In this document: piece after piece, positions 1 to 11,600 of the stretch
Numbering within the stretch: position 1 is the first letter of the stretch
Layout of the letters: each line of letters starts with the position of its first letter
DNA from: Diphasiastrum complanatum
Lineage: Eukaryota; Streptophyta; Lycopodiopsida; Lycopodiales; Lycopodiaceae
DNA length: 64,000 bases
Direction of reading: 5' to 3'
NCBI GenBank assembly: GCA_029204225.1
Contig: CM055099.1
Span: 51,911,298 to 51,975,297, forward strand
Position numbers and translations under genes: made by a program
Notes under the pieces: model-generated
What the model was told of the DNA's origin: nothing
The model's database searches: none
Seen by the model: only the letters and a program-made list of their open reading frames with translations

Positions 1-206
1 CTCTATCTTATTCATATCTGGATGTGGTTTCTCGTCCTTTCTTCTCCTTATTATCACGTTTGTTGCTCTATGTGTTCCCTATTACAAGAAGTGACACGCC
101 CAGCCTAACTAGCTATGACTTGGGAAGGGGGGGGGGGGGTGTTCCCAAGCTCTACACAATCTTTTGTTTGTTGTATGCATGGCCCTAACAACTCACAAAT
201 TCTAGT
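1..206. other. Flank left of the first LTR element, no gene
   Basis: No coding sequence is recognisable. A run of about 13 G lies near 127-139. The five bases just before the LTR start at 207 read CTAGT and would be the left target-site duplication, but I did not find a convincing partner on the right. Confidence 0.5.
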
Positions 207-592
207 TGTTACATACCTATGTAACTAGCAGTACTTCAGACCCCTAATAGTCCATTTAGTGTTGGGGGCTAAATATCCTTAGGATTAAGGGTATGTGCCC
301 TTGGATAAGGACAGGCAAGTGACTATACCTTAGTTGGAGGTATGGAGTCACGTGACCCTTGGATAAGGGGTACCCTTAGTATTAAGAGTAGGTGTATTAG
401 ATTAAGGTACTAGTGTCCTTGGTTAAGGGCAGGTAGGTGTCTATGCCTTGGATAGAGGTATGGAACCTAGAGAGGTGTTAGAAAGTCATTGGATGACTAT
501 TTTTCTAAACCTTGGGCCTCAACCTTGAACCATATCACTTTATTGGTCTAGGACCAAAGTATACTTGCACAACTTGGGCAATGGGACCTAGT
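207..592 (+). repeat. Gypsy 5' LTR, first part only
   Basis: Begins TGTTACATA and matches 6031-6424 almost base for base, apart from a few substitutions and a short indel. The match stops at 'gggacctagt', where the two copies diverge abruptly. The rest of the LTR is missing here and Copia-type sequence follows. Confidence 0.8.
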
Positions 593-618
593 GTGAAGAA
601 TTGAAAAAGATTATCTAT

Positions 619-1327
619 GTTAGAAATAGGGGTCTTATGTTTTTTACATCAAGCATCTAGGTGTAGGATGTTGATAGGAATAAATTTGGCATGGATGGCA
701 AATTATGCATTTTCACTTGTAATGCCACTATTGAGCCAAAATAGAGTAAGAGGCTAAACACGTGCCAATTAGAGTGTAGACAAGTGTAAAGCTTTTGTTT
801 AATGAATTCCAAGAGGTCCAATAGGATTTAGAGGTGGAACCTTGTGAGGTCCAATAGGAAATTGAGGTGTGCTTGAATATAGTCCAATAGAATTACAAGG
901 TGCATGGATCAATGATCCAATAGGATCAAGAGGTGACAAAATATGGTCCAATCATAGTTAAGCATAGTGGTAGCTCGTGGATCTACTAGTATCATTGTAC
1001 TCCTCATTTTGGATCTAATTGATTTGGTGATTTCATGGATTTTGTGAATTATTGGATTTCTAGCTTTCTCTCTCTACCCGAGAGCTTGTGATGTTTTTCT
1101 CTCTCTACCTGAGGAGAGCAGCTTGTTTTTACTTAGATTATTTTTTGAATATTTCCCACACGTGTGAGTGAGAGTTGGAAGTGATTGAATGCATGTAGTA
1201 GTGTGTTTTTGCCATAGATTCAAAGATAGATTTTGAATCTCAATCTAATCTTGATCTTGGTGCATCTACACACCTTAGGAGATCACAAGTACATGTAGTG
1301 GACAGTCCACACGTGTGAAATTCAACA
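619..1327 (+). repeat. Copia-type LTR
   Basis: Starts TGTTAGAAATAGG and ends GAAATTCAACA, short inverted ends typical of plant Copia LTRs, and the next base begins a primer-binding site. No second copy follows the gypsy pol, so it is an unpaired 5' LTR. It contains two copies of a CTCTCTCTACC(C/T)GAG motif near 1067 and 1099 that also occur, inverted and diverged, near 57020-57065. Confidence 0.65.
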
Positions 1328-1339
1328 TGGTATCAGAGC
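1328..1339 (+). other. Primer-binding site (initiator Met tRNA type)
   Basis: TGGTATCAGAGC directly follows the LTR end CA. It is the standard plant LTR-retrotransposon site complementary to the 3' end of initiator methionine tRNA. Confidence 0.85.
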
Positions 1340-2037
1340 CTACCTAAGGTTACCATGCATTTTGATTCATCTAAGTGAAAAAATTTTCATCAATCTTGAG
1401 CTAGAAGTTGTCAAGGCCCATTTTCCTAGCTATCTTGTTCACTCTTGGAACTAAAGAGATCAAAAGGACATTGATTGGGTCTGACCTGGTACTGTACGGA
1501 ATCAGGTGCTCAGACACGTGTGAGGAACATCCAATTTCAGTTTGGAAGTTCTCTCTCATGTTTGATCCATTTATCTTGCTTGATAGCTTGTTTTGAAGCA
1601 ATTTTTGTCTAGTTTCTGATGCAATCAGTTTCATTCCATTTGGTTGAGCCAATCAAAAGTTATAAGCTTTTGAAGAGAGTTAGGTAGGGCACCTAAACCT
1701 GGGTGGACACATTTGGTTTGGTCAAGAGATTGCTTGGTTGATCCAAAATCACAGTTGTATGCTTGCCAATCTCATCTATATGTGATCTAGGCACTGTTTT
1801 GAGATCTTAGCCATTTTGTTTCATGCAATATCATTGTATTTGAGTCAAATTTGGTTTCTTAGAGTACTTCACACGTGCTAAGAGTGTTTGATCCTAGGCT
1901 TTGCCTATACTCCATCATTTGATGTGAAATAGATCTTGTGTTAGAGAGATTTGTGTAGCTAGTAAGAATCAATTCACAAATAATTGCAAGATCTTTCATA
2001 GGAGGAGATAGTACTCTATTATTGGATCCTATTCAGA
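1340..2037 (+). other. Untranslated leader of the Copia-type part
   Basis: No coding sequence is recognised. Short open frames on both strands have no family features. Position between primer site and gag fits a retroelement leader. Confidence 0.5.
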
Positions 2038-2950
2038 GTGTGTAATAACATTTATTATTCATCATTTGAGTTTTCTTCACTTCAAATGTCTTCAATGGGT
2101 TCATCCTTGTTGGAATCAAGTGAAAGATTGACCACTTCAAACTATTCAATTTGGAAAATGAGGATGGAGTCCATCTTGATCCTTCAAGATGTGATGGACA
2201 TAGTTCTTGGCCTTGAAAAAGAACCACAAGTTCTTCAAGAGGTTCAAAAATACAAAAAGAGAGCTAGGATGGCTCTCCACTACATTAAGATGAATGTCTC
2301 TAATAAGATATTGAGAGAGATAGGTACTTGTACAATAGCCAAAGAAGCTTGGGATTGTCTCAAAGCTATCTATGAGGCTAAGAATACCTCTAGGCTTCTC
2401 ACTCTTAGGAATCAAATCTTTCAAAGTAGCCAAAAGAGTGATGAGAGTGCATCTAGTTATGTTTTGAGAGTAAAAGATATTCATAGAGAACTTGCTTGTA
2501 TTAGTGATTCCATCAATCAAAATAAGCTAGTTCAAGTCATTCTAAATGGCTTGAGAAGTGAATTTGATAACTTTGTCCAATCCTATGCCATTAAAGAGGA
2601 GCTACCAAGTTTGGAGGCTCTCCAAAGATGCTAATTTCGGAAGAATCAAGACGAGTACAAGCTCTTGAGGATGGACAAGCTTTCTTTCACTCATAATGAT
2701 GGCAAAGCTCTCTTTGCCAAGGATAAGCACAAAGGGAGGAGCAAGAACCAACATCAACAATCCTCAAACAAGAACAAAGTCAAATCCAAAGACAAAGATG
2801 AGGAGGAAGATGATTCCTCTAATGCTTCATCATCCAAGCTCAAGAAGAAGAAGATCAAGTGCTTTTATTGTGGCAAGAAAGGTCATTATGCCACCAATTG
2901 CTTCAAGAAGAAGAATCAACTCAAGCAAGCCAACATTACCAATGAGAAGG
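2038..2950 (+). pseudogene. gag: Copia-type gag (UBN2 family) with CCHC zinc knuckle, broken
   Basis: Capsid-nucleocapsid protein of a Ty1/Copia element. The N-terminal part has the family hallmarks: 'TTSNYSIWKMRME', 'AKEAWDCLKAIYEAKN', 'SRLLTLRNQIFQ' and 'VILNGLRSEFDNFV'. A lysine-rich linker follows, then a CX2CX4HX4C knuckle at 2860-2901 (CFYCGKKGHYATNC). The frame has a stop at 2632-2634. Between about 2627 and 2690 a neighbouring frame continues the gag-like reading, so two compensating small indels are likely. The first in-frame ATG is at 2038; another is at 2086. After the knuckle the frame runs on into gypsy protease sequence instead of Copia protease. Confidence 0.8.
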
Positions 2951-5900
2951 GTAAGAAAAAATACCGTGTGACAATGGCATCGAGAAGTAATTCCGATTTG
3001 ATGGATTTTATTGTCCTTGATGTAAAATTGCATATTCAGGATTATTCTGAAAAACTAAAATTCCATGTTGTTCAATTAGCTAATGTAGATATTATTCTTG
3101 GGCAACAATGGCATTTTGATAAGAACAAATCATTGAGAATTGATTTTATTAAAAAATCTTTATCTTCTATGCATGAAAATTTTTTAATTAAGATCAAGAC
3201 TAGTTTAAGTGTTGACACTAAAAATGTTAACCCTTATTCTAAACAGGAACTTAATTCTATTATGAAGAATTCTGATTTTAAAGTTCATTTATGTTTTCAT
3301 AATGATATCATTTGCTGCAATGATGAAGAACTTAACATAAATGCCATGAATATACCCAGTGAGAACACTACAGAATTTGAAGTCTATAATGAACTTAGGC
3401 AGGAATTCAATGATGGTTTTTAGACCTTCCTGTAGGTCTACCACCATAAAAGACAGTTGATCATAAAATTGACCTAATACCTGGAGCAAATCCAATCGCA
3501 CAGCGTCCTTATAAGATGAGTGCATCGGAAGAGACTGAGATAAATAGGCAATTTTACATGATTACCTGAAAAAGGGATGGGTACAACCTAGTAAGTCTCC
3601 TTAGGCATCACCAATGATTCTGGTGGCCAAGAAGGATGGGACTATAAGGTTTTGCGTCGACTATAGGAAATTGAACAAGGTAACCATTAAAAATAGATAT
3701 CCACTGCCGCGGATGGATGATCTAATAGACTATCTTGGTGGTGCTGGGTACTTTACCAAGATAGATTTAAGATCGGGCTACCATCAGATACGCATTAAGG
3801 CAGAAGATATACCAAAAATCGGGTTTCGAGCTCGCTTTGGTCATTACGAATTTTTGGTGTTGCCTTTTGGTTTGACCAATGCACCGGCAACTTTCCAACA
3901 AATGATGAACGATTTGTTCAAGTCATATTTGGGAAGATTCGTAGTGGTATTCTTAGATGATATCTTAGTGTTCAGTAAGACTTTGGTGGAACATAAAGAG
4001 CATCTTAGGATTGTCTTGGACATTCTAAGAAGAGAAAAGCTCTTTGCCAAGGAGTCTAAGTGTGACTTTTGTGCTAAGGAATTGTCCTACTTGGGGCATA
4101 AGATTTTCGAACGGGGGGTGGAGATTGAGATTGATCGTATCCAGAAGGTTATTGATTGGCCTATTCTCACCACAGTTCGAGAAATCAAGTCTTTCTTGGG
4201 GTTTGTGGGATTTTTCCGTCGACATATACCCCAATTTGCTCGATTGGCATTTCCCCTTACCCAGGCCTTGAAAGGCTATAAAAAGCTAAGCCGGAGGGCT
4301 AAGAGTCCACTAGTGGTGTGGACGGAGGATATGAATAATTGTTTTGAGTTGCTTAAGAAAAGTGTCACTTCGACACCAATACTAATCATTGGCGATCCTA
4401 ATAAGACTTTTGTGGTTAGGACCGATGCCAGTGATTATGCTATTGGAGCTGTTTTGATGCAGGATGGACATCTTGTGGCTTATGAAAGCAAGAAACTCAA
4501 TCTTGCTCAGTCTAGATATTGTACCTATGAGAAGGAACTGTTTGCAACATTCCTTGAGAATTTGGCGACATTATTTGTATGGAGCCAGATTTGAAGTTTT
4601 GACGGATCATCAAACTCTTCGATATTTCTGTAATGCTACAGATTTAAAGGAGAGGCAAGCTAGATGGGCTAAGCTGATGCAAATATGCTCCAATACGTCA
4701 GACTGGGGACTCCAATTCTCGTTCTCCCATACATAACAAAGTAAGTAAATTTCTATCAGATAGAATGACACTGTAAGGGCCCAAATCTTGCATGAGTATC
4801 ATGATAGTCCATGCGCAAGACATTCGGATATACAAAGAACACTTGACTTAGTTCGAAGGCAATTTTGGTGGCCTAAGATGAAAAGTCAGGTACAGGCCTA
4901 TGTACTTAAATGTACTAAGTGCCAGTTAAATAAAGCAGAGAGGCTAAAAGCTAGTGGCCTAATACATCCTTTAGATATTCCTACAGGAAAGTGGGAAAGT
5001 ATATCTATGGATTTTGTGGTCGGGCTTCCACGTACAGGGAAGGGCCACGATTCGGTTTGGGTCATTGTTGACAGACTTACGAAGTTTGCTCAATTTATCC
5101 CAACAAAAACTACTGTTAAAACGTCGGAACTAGCTCACCTGCTTGTTGAGAAGCTTTTTCGACTGTACGGGCTGCCTTGCGATATTGTCAGTGACCGTGA
5201 CCCAAAATTCACTGGGAATTTTTGGCAAGCAGTATTTGAAGAGTTGGAAACAACTTTAAGTTTGAGTTCTACAGATTATCCGAAATCAAACGGTCAAACG
5301 GAAAGGACCAATCAAACGATGGAGGATATGCTTCGAGCATATGTGGGCCTTTGGCAGTCTGATTGGGAACAGTACCTTCCACTGATGGAATGTGCATATA
5401 ACAGTACAAAACATTCAACGACGAGATTCAGCCCTTTCATGCTTATGTATGGTTTTCAACCTCGATAAACCTACGGGTGCAAGTCACAGCTGATTTCCTT
5501 GTGGATATGTAAAGATAGCATAAGAAGTGCCCAAGACAGGGCAAGACACTATGTTGATCTATCTCGGAAGCACAAGGTAAACGACTGGGTGTTTTTTAGA
5601 GTCCCTAGTCACTCTAGGGACTTGAAAACTATTAAGTGTGCAAAGTTGGCGCCTAGGTATTGCGGTCATTTTAAGGTTATCCAAGTGATAAACAAGGTCG
5701 CATACAAACTAGACCTTCCAGCTAACGTTGGAATTCATCCTGTTTTCCATGTTAGTAAGTTGAAACCCTCGTTGGGGGTTGGGAAGACCCTGGTCCCTAT
5801 GGAAGATCTAGTGGAACTTCTTCGTGATGAGTCCGTGAGTGGACTACCTGAACCCGAGGCGATTGTTAATAGCCGGCAGAGAACTCTACGGAGTAGAGTG

Positions 5901-5957
5901 CTTTGGAAATTTTTAATCAGTTGGAGGAACAAATCAAAAGAGGAAGATACCTGGTAA
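2951..5957 (+). pseudogene. pol: Ty3/gypsy chromovirus pol: protease, RT, RNase H, integrase, chromodomain-like tail
   Basis: Domains in order: the end of an aspartic protease ('VQLANVDIILGQQW', near 3070-3115); RT from about 3611 with 'MILVAKKDGTIRFCVDYRKL' and the catalytic FLDDIL at 3950-3967; RNase H with 'RTDASDYAIGAVL' (about 4420) and 'LTDHQTLRYF', split by a frameshift near 4550; integrase with an HHCC finger and a DDE core (SMDF near 5008, SDRD near 5190, Glu in NGQTER near 5301); and a tail that resembles a chromodomain ('EAIVNSRQRTLRSR...EEDTW') ending at a stop at 5955-5957. Stops also occur at 3421, 4734 and 5466. Order RT-RH-INT and the tail place it in the chromovirus group of Metaviridae. 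It is a dead copy. Confidence 0.85.
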
Positions 5958-6018
5958 AAGGAAGCTGATTTCCAAAAGAATTTTCCAAATTTTTTCTTAC
6001 AAGGAAAAATTTAAGTTT

Positions 6019-6030
6019 AGAAGGAAGGAA
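6019..6030 (+). other. Polypurine tract
   Basis: AGAAGGAAGGAA immediately precedes the 3' LTR start. This is the expected position of the plus-strand primer in an LTR element. Confidence 0.75.
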
Positions 6031-6425
6031 TGTTACATAGCTATGTAACTAGCAATACTTCAGATCCCTAATAGTCCATTTAGTGTTGGGGGCTAAATGG
6101 CAAAGTACCCTTAGGATTAAAGGTATGTGCCCTTGGATAAGGACAGGCAAGTGACTATACCTTAGTTGGAGGTATGGAGTCACGTGACTCTTGGATAAGG
6201 GGTACCCTTAGTATTAAGAGTAGGTGTCTTAGATTAAGGTACTAGTGTCCTTGGTTAAGGGCAGGTAGGTGTCTATGCCTTGGATAGATGTATGGAACCT
6301 AAAATGGTGTTAGAAAGTCATTGGATGACTATTTTTCTAAACCTTGGGCCTCAACCTTAAACCATATCACTTTATTGGTCTAGGACCAAAGTATACTTGC
6401 ACAACTTGGGCAATGGGACCTAGTA
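6031..6425 (+). repeat. Gypsy 3' LTR, part shared with the left copy
   Basis: Begins TGTTACATAG and matches the LTR at 207-592. Differences are scattered, including a short insertion near 6100. The LTR probably continues to the right, but there is no second copy to define its end. Confidence 0.8.
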
Positions 6426-8690
6426 GGAGGGCGCCCTTCTAAAGTGTCCAGTTCCCAACTCCCACAAGAAAGGCATTCAAACAGTCATAGGTTATGGAAG
6501 GAGTCTTTTGACATTCCATAAGCATATGGAGGCTCTTGGAGATTCTTTAACTCCCCTAGGCTTCTCTCTCTCTCATTGGATGAGCTTAGAACTTCATAGT
6601 ACATTGGAGGGGTCCATGGACCATCTATATGAGGGTAGTAGGGCACCCATTAGGAGGGAGAGATCTCTCTTGTTTGCTTTGCTTATGCTCTAATGTTGCT
6701 ACTAGTGTGTAGAATGCTTTTTTGTGATAGTATGCTGGAGGTTTGAATCTTGCTTATGGTATGAGACATAAGTAGGGTTTGGATCTTGAGTATGCTATGG
6801 AGTGATGTGGTATGCTTGTGATTTGTTTATGGTTAGCAAGGGGGTGCTAAATAGGTCTTGCTTGGAGCTTGGATCTAGCTATGGTTGGGTGGTGAATACT
6901 TGAGACCAGCTTGTTATCTATCTTTGTGTTTAAAGAGTAGGGACACAGGTGGAAGAGAGATCCTTGGAGGCTTACAAATCCTTACTTGCAGTTGGAGGCA
7001 TCCTAGCTTGGAGTTGAGAAGCATCTTGAAGCTTGCAGGTTGCTTGGAGGACATTTGGAAGCTCTACCTTGGATTTGAAAAACTTCTCACCTCTACTTGT
7101 AAAACTAGCCTTCAAAAGTGAGAGCATTTCAGTGCATTGTGAGACAGCTAGTCAAGCTAAGCATGTCACCTGCTATAATAGGAAATCACAAACACGTACA
7201 ACAACAAAAGTAATAACAAGAACTAGTGCCATGTGAAAATCCTGATAGGCTTAAAGCATATGAATTAACCCCTTTGCCTTTTAGTCAATGACTTGAGTGA
7301 CTCACAATGTCTACATCCTGGCTATGATATAGCAAAATAAGCACTGGTTGTCTTACTCGCCATTTTGCCTCCATAATGATGTGTCTTCATTTTGAAGTGA
7401 ATCAGTCCATCAGGAAAACCATTGCTGGCAAACCATTAACACTATGGAATGGGCTGGGGCTGGCCCATTCCACCAGGTTCAGACCACAGAAGTAGGCCAT
7501 GGCTCGCCATGTGCCTCCCATTGTGTGTCTTACCCAACAGAATGGGCCGGCCCCATTCCACAAGACATGATCTATGAATGTTTTGCTCATAAATAAGTAA
7601 CATCACCTGCTAAGCAGCATGGTAGGGCCATGGCCAAATTGCCTTTGCTTGTAATCATAAAGATACCCGACTTTACACCGCAAAGATCCATCGAAGTTGA
7701 AACTCAAAGCTACATATAGTAAGCTACTTATGTTTTACAAAGACCAAGACAAAACTGCACTGCACCATTGTCTCAGCTAATCTTTACAAGACATTTATAT
7801 CAAATTTCAAATTTGCCATCTTTTATGCTTTCAGCTAGTATATTATCACGCTTTTGAGCATACACTTCAAGAACACAAGATTACATGGACTTAACATCTT
7901 CCTGATGTGAGTAACAGAAATATTGACAAAACTGCACCGCTGTCACAGCAGCCTAGCGTGCATCTACATTATGATCAGTTAGATTAACCATACATGATGT
8001 GAGTTCAAGGTAACAACAGCATGCAGAAAGAGAGATTTGCACGAAAGATAATTCAATTCACAGCAGTAACTGCCCCAAGATGAAAGACTTTAATTCCTAT
8101 GAAAATAAAAGTGAAGGTTCAAGAAGAAACTTCATGTGGCACAAGTTCAAAACACTACAATGCACATCCGTTGTATCAAGTGCTGAATACGAGGCCAAGT
8201 GATCAATCATTTTCACATGACAGATAAATTCAAAGAGGACTTATATTCATGCAATGAAGGGGTAATTTAAAAATTAAGAGCCAGTCCTAAACATCCTGAA
8301 ATATGACTAACATGAGTTATATACAGTAGTGCTCTGGCATTCAGGCACTTCTATGAAATTTGTGCCAACCAACTAAAATGAACAATCGTTATATATTGAC
8401 AGAACAGTAAGGCTAGATACATGTTTACCAGCATGTACATTATTCCTAGCAGCACTCAAGTGGCTATTTTAAGGATCATGAAACTGATGGAAGTATCTGA
8501 TCTATTATGAAATTTGTCAATAGAATATGGCCACTATCTGCAAGCTATAGCAAAATTGCATCTCAAATAAAATGGATAAATGGCCTTTTCAATGATGCAA
8601 GACATAATAACGTGCAGCCAAAAATAATAGGTCTTTGAATATGAATTTGATTGCTCAAAACTCTCTTTAAGCTAAAAATTAGATCCTAGT
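6426..8690. other. LTR remainder, then downstream flank of the carrier gene
   Basis: About 6426-7236 probably holds the rest of the 3' LTR; I cannot fix its end. From about 7240 to 8690 I see no coding sequence. Two self-complementary stretches containing GAATGGGC...GCCCATTC-like arms lie near 7446-7471 and 7545-7562. The 3' untranslated region of the carrier gene should begin just left of 8691. Confidence 0.4.
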
Positions 8691-11600
8691 CTACAAGCTA
8701 TTCCAGCATTTTGGTTGCAGAACTGACTTCATAAGCTCATATGTCATAAACACAATAGCCACACTAGGGATAACTTTGAGATATTCAGGAACTATCCCCC
8801 TATAAAGGCCCCGCAAACCTTCTGTGTGGACTATATGGGCAAACGTGCCAATCAAGCCTGACTTGTATATGCACGCTCTTCCCGCAATGCCTTCTAACTG
8901 CATCCTTCTCCTCACCAAGTCAATTGGAAAAGTAGCTGCAAAACCCAGATCTAACTGAATTCCAAAACTCACATATGAATGGATTCAATATTATGTCCAT
9001 AAGCCCAAGGTTTATAGATTCAAGATGTGAGGCCAAACTACTCGCCGTCTTACTTCCCTTTTAATTGTTAAGTAGAAGTGCTTGTGAAGAATCTGAAGAT
9101 ACAATTCAAATGCTTACCTGTTGAAGATAATATGCCAGCAACGCTGCCGCAACCAAGACTCACTATTACACTTGATGTATTAGGTCTGTCCATAGACAAT
9201 ACAGAGGCACCATTCACATGTGTTCTAAAATCAAAGCTTGAAACTCAAGTCAACGAAGCTCATCAGCCATTCATATAGCAGTGGCCTTTTCTGTAAGATG
9301 AATGCTATGGTTCACTGTTTGATGTTTAGATGAAGTGTTAAAAATAGAAACCAAAAGGACTTGCGTTTTCAAAGCATAAAACTGGAGAAGGTTATAGGCT
9401 AACCTTTGGGAGAGCCATGTGGATTTCAGAGTTTCATAAGCAGCAAAATTTATAGCAATATTTGGGCCCACACCCTGAAAAACAGAATATTAGACAATGT
9501 GGTGATAAAATTATCAAAATCAAGGATCGCTCACTTTTCTGATTTCATATGGAATCAAAACTGCACGCACAAGCCAGGAAACATACCAACAAGGTTGTAC
9601 CCATCCCTCTGTAGATCCCCTTCAAGCCTTCGTCACGAGATATTGTGATAAGGGTATGAATGATGCCGTTGTAATATTTCACATTTGTCTGCAGGGATAA
9701 ACAGATTACCATTTTGATTACATGACCTGAACCAATCTTTTATCTTGCATATCGAAACTCTCTCACGTTAAACATATTCAGAATAGTTAAAAATGTCCAT
9801 GATACTAGATATGTTCCAGAGTTTCATAAAAGCATCTGATTTACTCCTGCCCACCATCGTTTGGTCAATTGGAAGGATGCAGCCCTACATGCAAGAAAAA
9901 AGCACTTGTGCAACTGCTCCAACCTAGAACTTATTCACAACTAACTTTTGACCAGGATCACAATACTATATCCAAATGCAGCAACACACAATAAAGCAGG
10001 CACTAGCATCAACGATTCATCCACTGGACAATAATCCCAGGATCCCCATACCACTTTGGAGATGCCTTGCTAGCATAGTTGCCTGGAAACAGGAATAGGG
10101 GAACATCTGGATTTTTCGGGGAGAAACAAGGGAATTCCATGTCATGATGGTTTTTAAACTGAATTGGAAACCCCTACCAAGGCTCGGGTTAGTTTGACCT
10201 CCAATCCATAGCTACCCTAAGTCCTAGACTCAAAGCAAACCTATCACACAAGGATCAAAAAGCAACTTGTAGCAGGAAAAACTATCCTTATAGAATAGTA
10301 CTGCAGGCTTTATTATGTACACATGAGGTGGGGACATCAGAGCTGGAGTATTCCTTTTCTAAATAAAACATTATTGCAAAAGTACCAGCATGTTCTTTAT
10401 GAACCGCATTTTTTTCCACTCTTGAAGGAGGTTAATGACCGTTTTGATCTCATCCCAAAGCAGTTTCACCTTCCAGATGACCCTATCACATGTCCAGGTA
10501 TGAGCAGACAGAGATCCAATGAGAGGTCACTGGTTTGTCGTAGAAAGGATTTGAAGTTTCTAGACATGGTCCATTTGTGTACCAGGGACAAAGCGGTTGT
10601 GCATTAATCATTGAGCTCAAAACGTCCGTGTTCTCTAAAATTAACTTTATATCGGGTTGTTATCATATTTGAACCTTCCGACCTCCCAAGCGTTCATGTT
10701 GGATTTTAATATAGGATTAAAATTTCACTAAACCGCAAATTTTTTCCGGAAAGAATCACGGTTCTATTTAGAAAAGATCCGAGCCGTTTCAAATGTCTAA
10801 GAATTGCCATTTTTTTGCACAAGGTCCCGTTTACCCTTGTGAATAGGTTACTCCCTATTATGGTGTGTGTTCATGACTTCAATCTCCCTATATTTTCTGA
10901 TGTACTCCTGATAACTACTAGATAGTCAAGAAACCGTAAGAGCAAAAAATATTTCCTATTATGAATTTATGAGCCTAAGAACAAGTTCGTTGGCATTTAT
11001 CCTGATCAATGAAGTACAAATTGACGTTGACCCTGAGTAATATCACCGGTGGTTGAAAAGACAAAGCCAACTCATTAAGATAAGAGTAAAAATGTCTAAC
11101 ACAATCTCAAAGCACTACACCTGTGCTGCCAACCGAGTTCTAACAAGATCAAGGGGATAAGTTATTGTTGCAGCTGTTATCCCTGCAGCACCCCCCGCTA
11201 GAAGTCTCATGCCCATGCCAACTCCTATACTCTCCTGACTGCTTCTCACATTGAACATGTCTGTAAAAATCTGACATGCAAAAAGCAGGCGTCTATGAGA
11301 AATTGAATGCTGGAACAAACTAAACAACACTAGTGCACAGCTTCACATGCAACCCCAATCAGCAACTCCTCAACTCAACAAATCAAACTACCACGAAACA
11401 TGATTCTCTGCATAACAACTACAAAGGTACAGCACTTACCATCTTATACTTCTCATAAGAGAAAAAACTGACTGCTGAATATGGAAGTCGATGAATCACT
11501 GTGACCCCATTGCCCTTCCAGAATGCTCTTATACCCTCCTCACGCATTATTCTTGAGGCTTCTCGTAAAATGCTTGCCTGTCTTGAACTGGCAGCATCAG

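Larger units (their letters stand above)
207..7236 (+). mobile_element. Chimeric LTR retrotransposon (Copia-type 5' part inside a Ty3/gypsy chromovirus)
   Basis: The outer frame is a Ty3/gypsy element. Sequence from 207 reappears from 6031 just after a purine tract, and the body carries protease, RT, RNase H, integrase and a chromodomain-like tail in gypsy order. Between about 593 and 2950 the sequence is instead Copia-like: an LTR with TGTTAG...TTCAACA ends, an adjacent TGGTATCAGAGC primer site, and a UBN2-type gag with one CCHC knuckle. The expected gypsy 5' LTR tail, primer site and gag are absent. The right end is uncertain; LTR-like sequence continues past 6425 and I place the end loosely near 7236. 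All reading frames are broken, so this copy is not autonomous. Confidence 0.7.

Noticed and set aside
6508-7236. Small plus-strand frames right of the gypsy LTR as host genes
   Set aside because: They lie in probable LTR sequence and lack any domain or splice evidence.
10323-10607. 94-codon plus-strand frame as a nested gene
   Set aside because: It lies in carrier intron 3, shows no domain and no codon pattern distinct from the surroundings.
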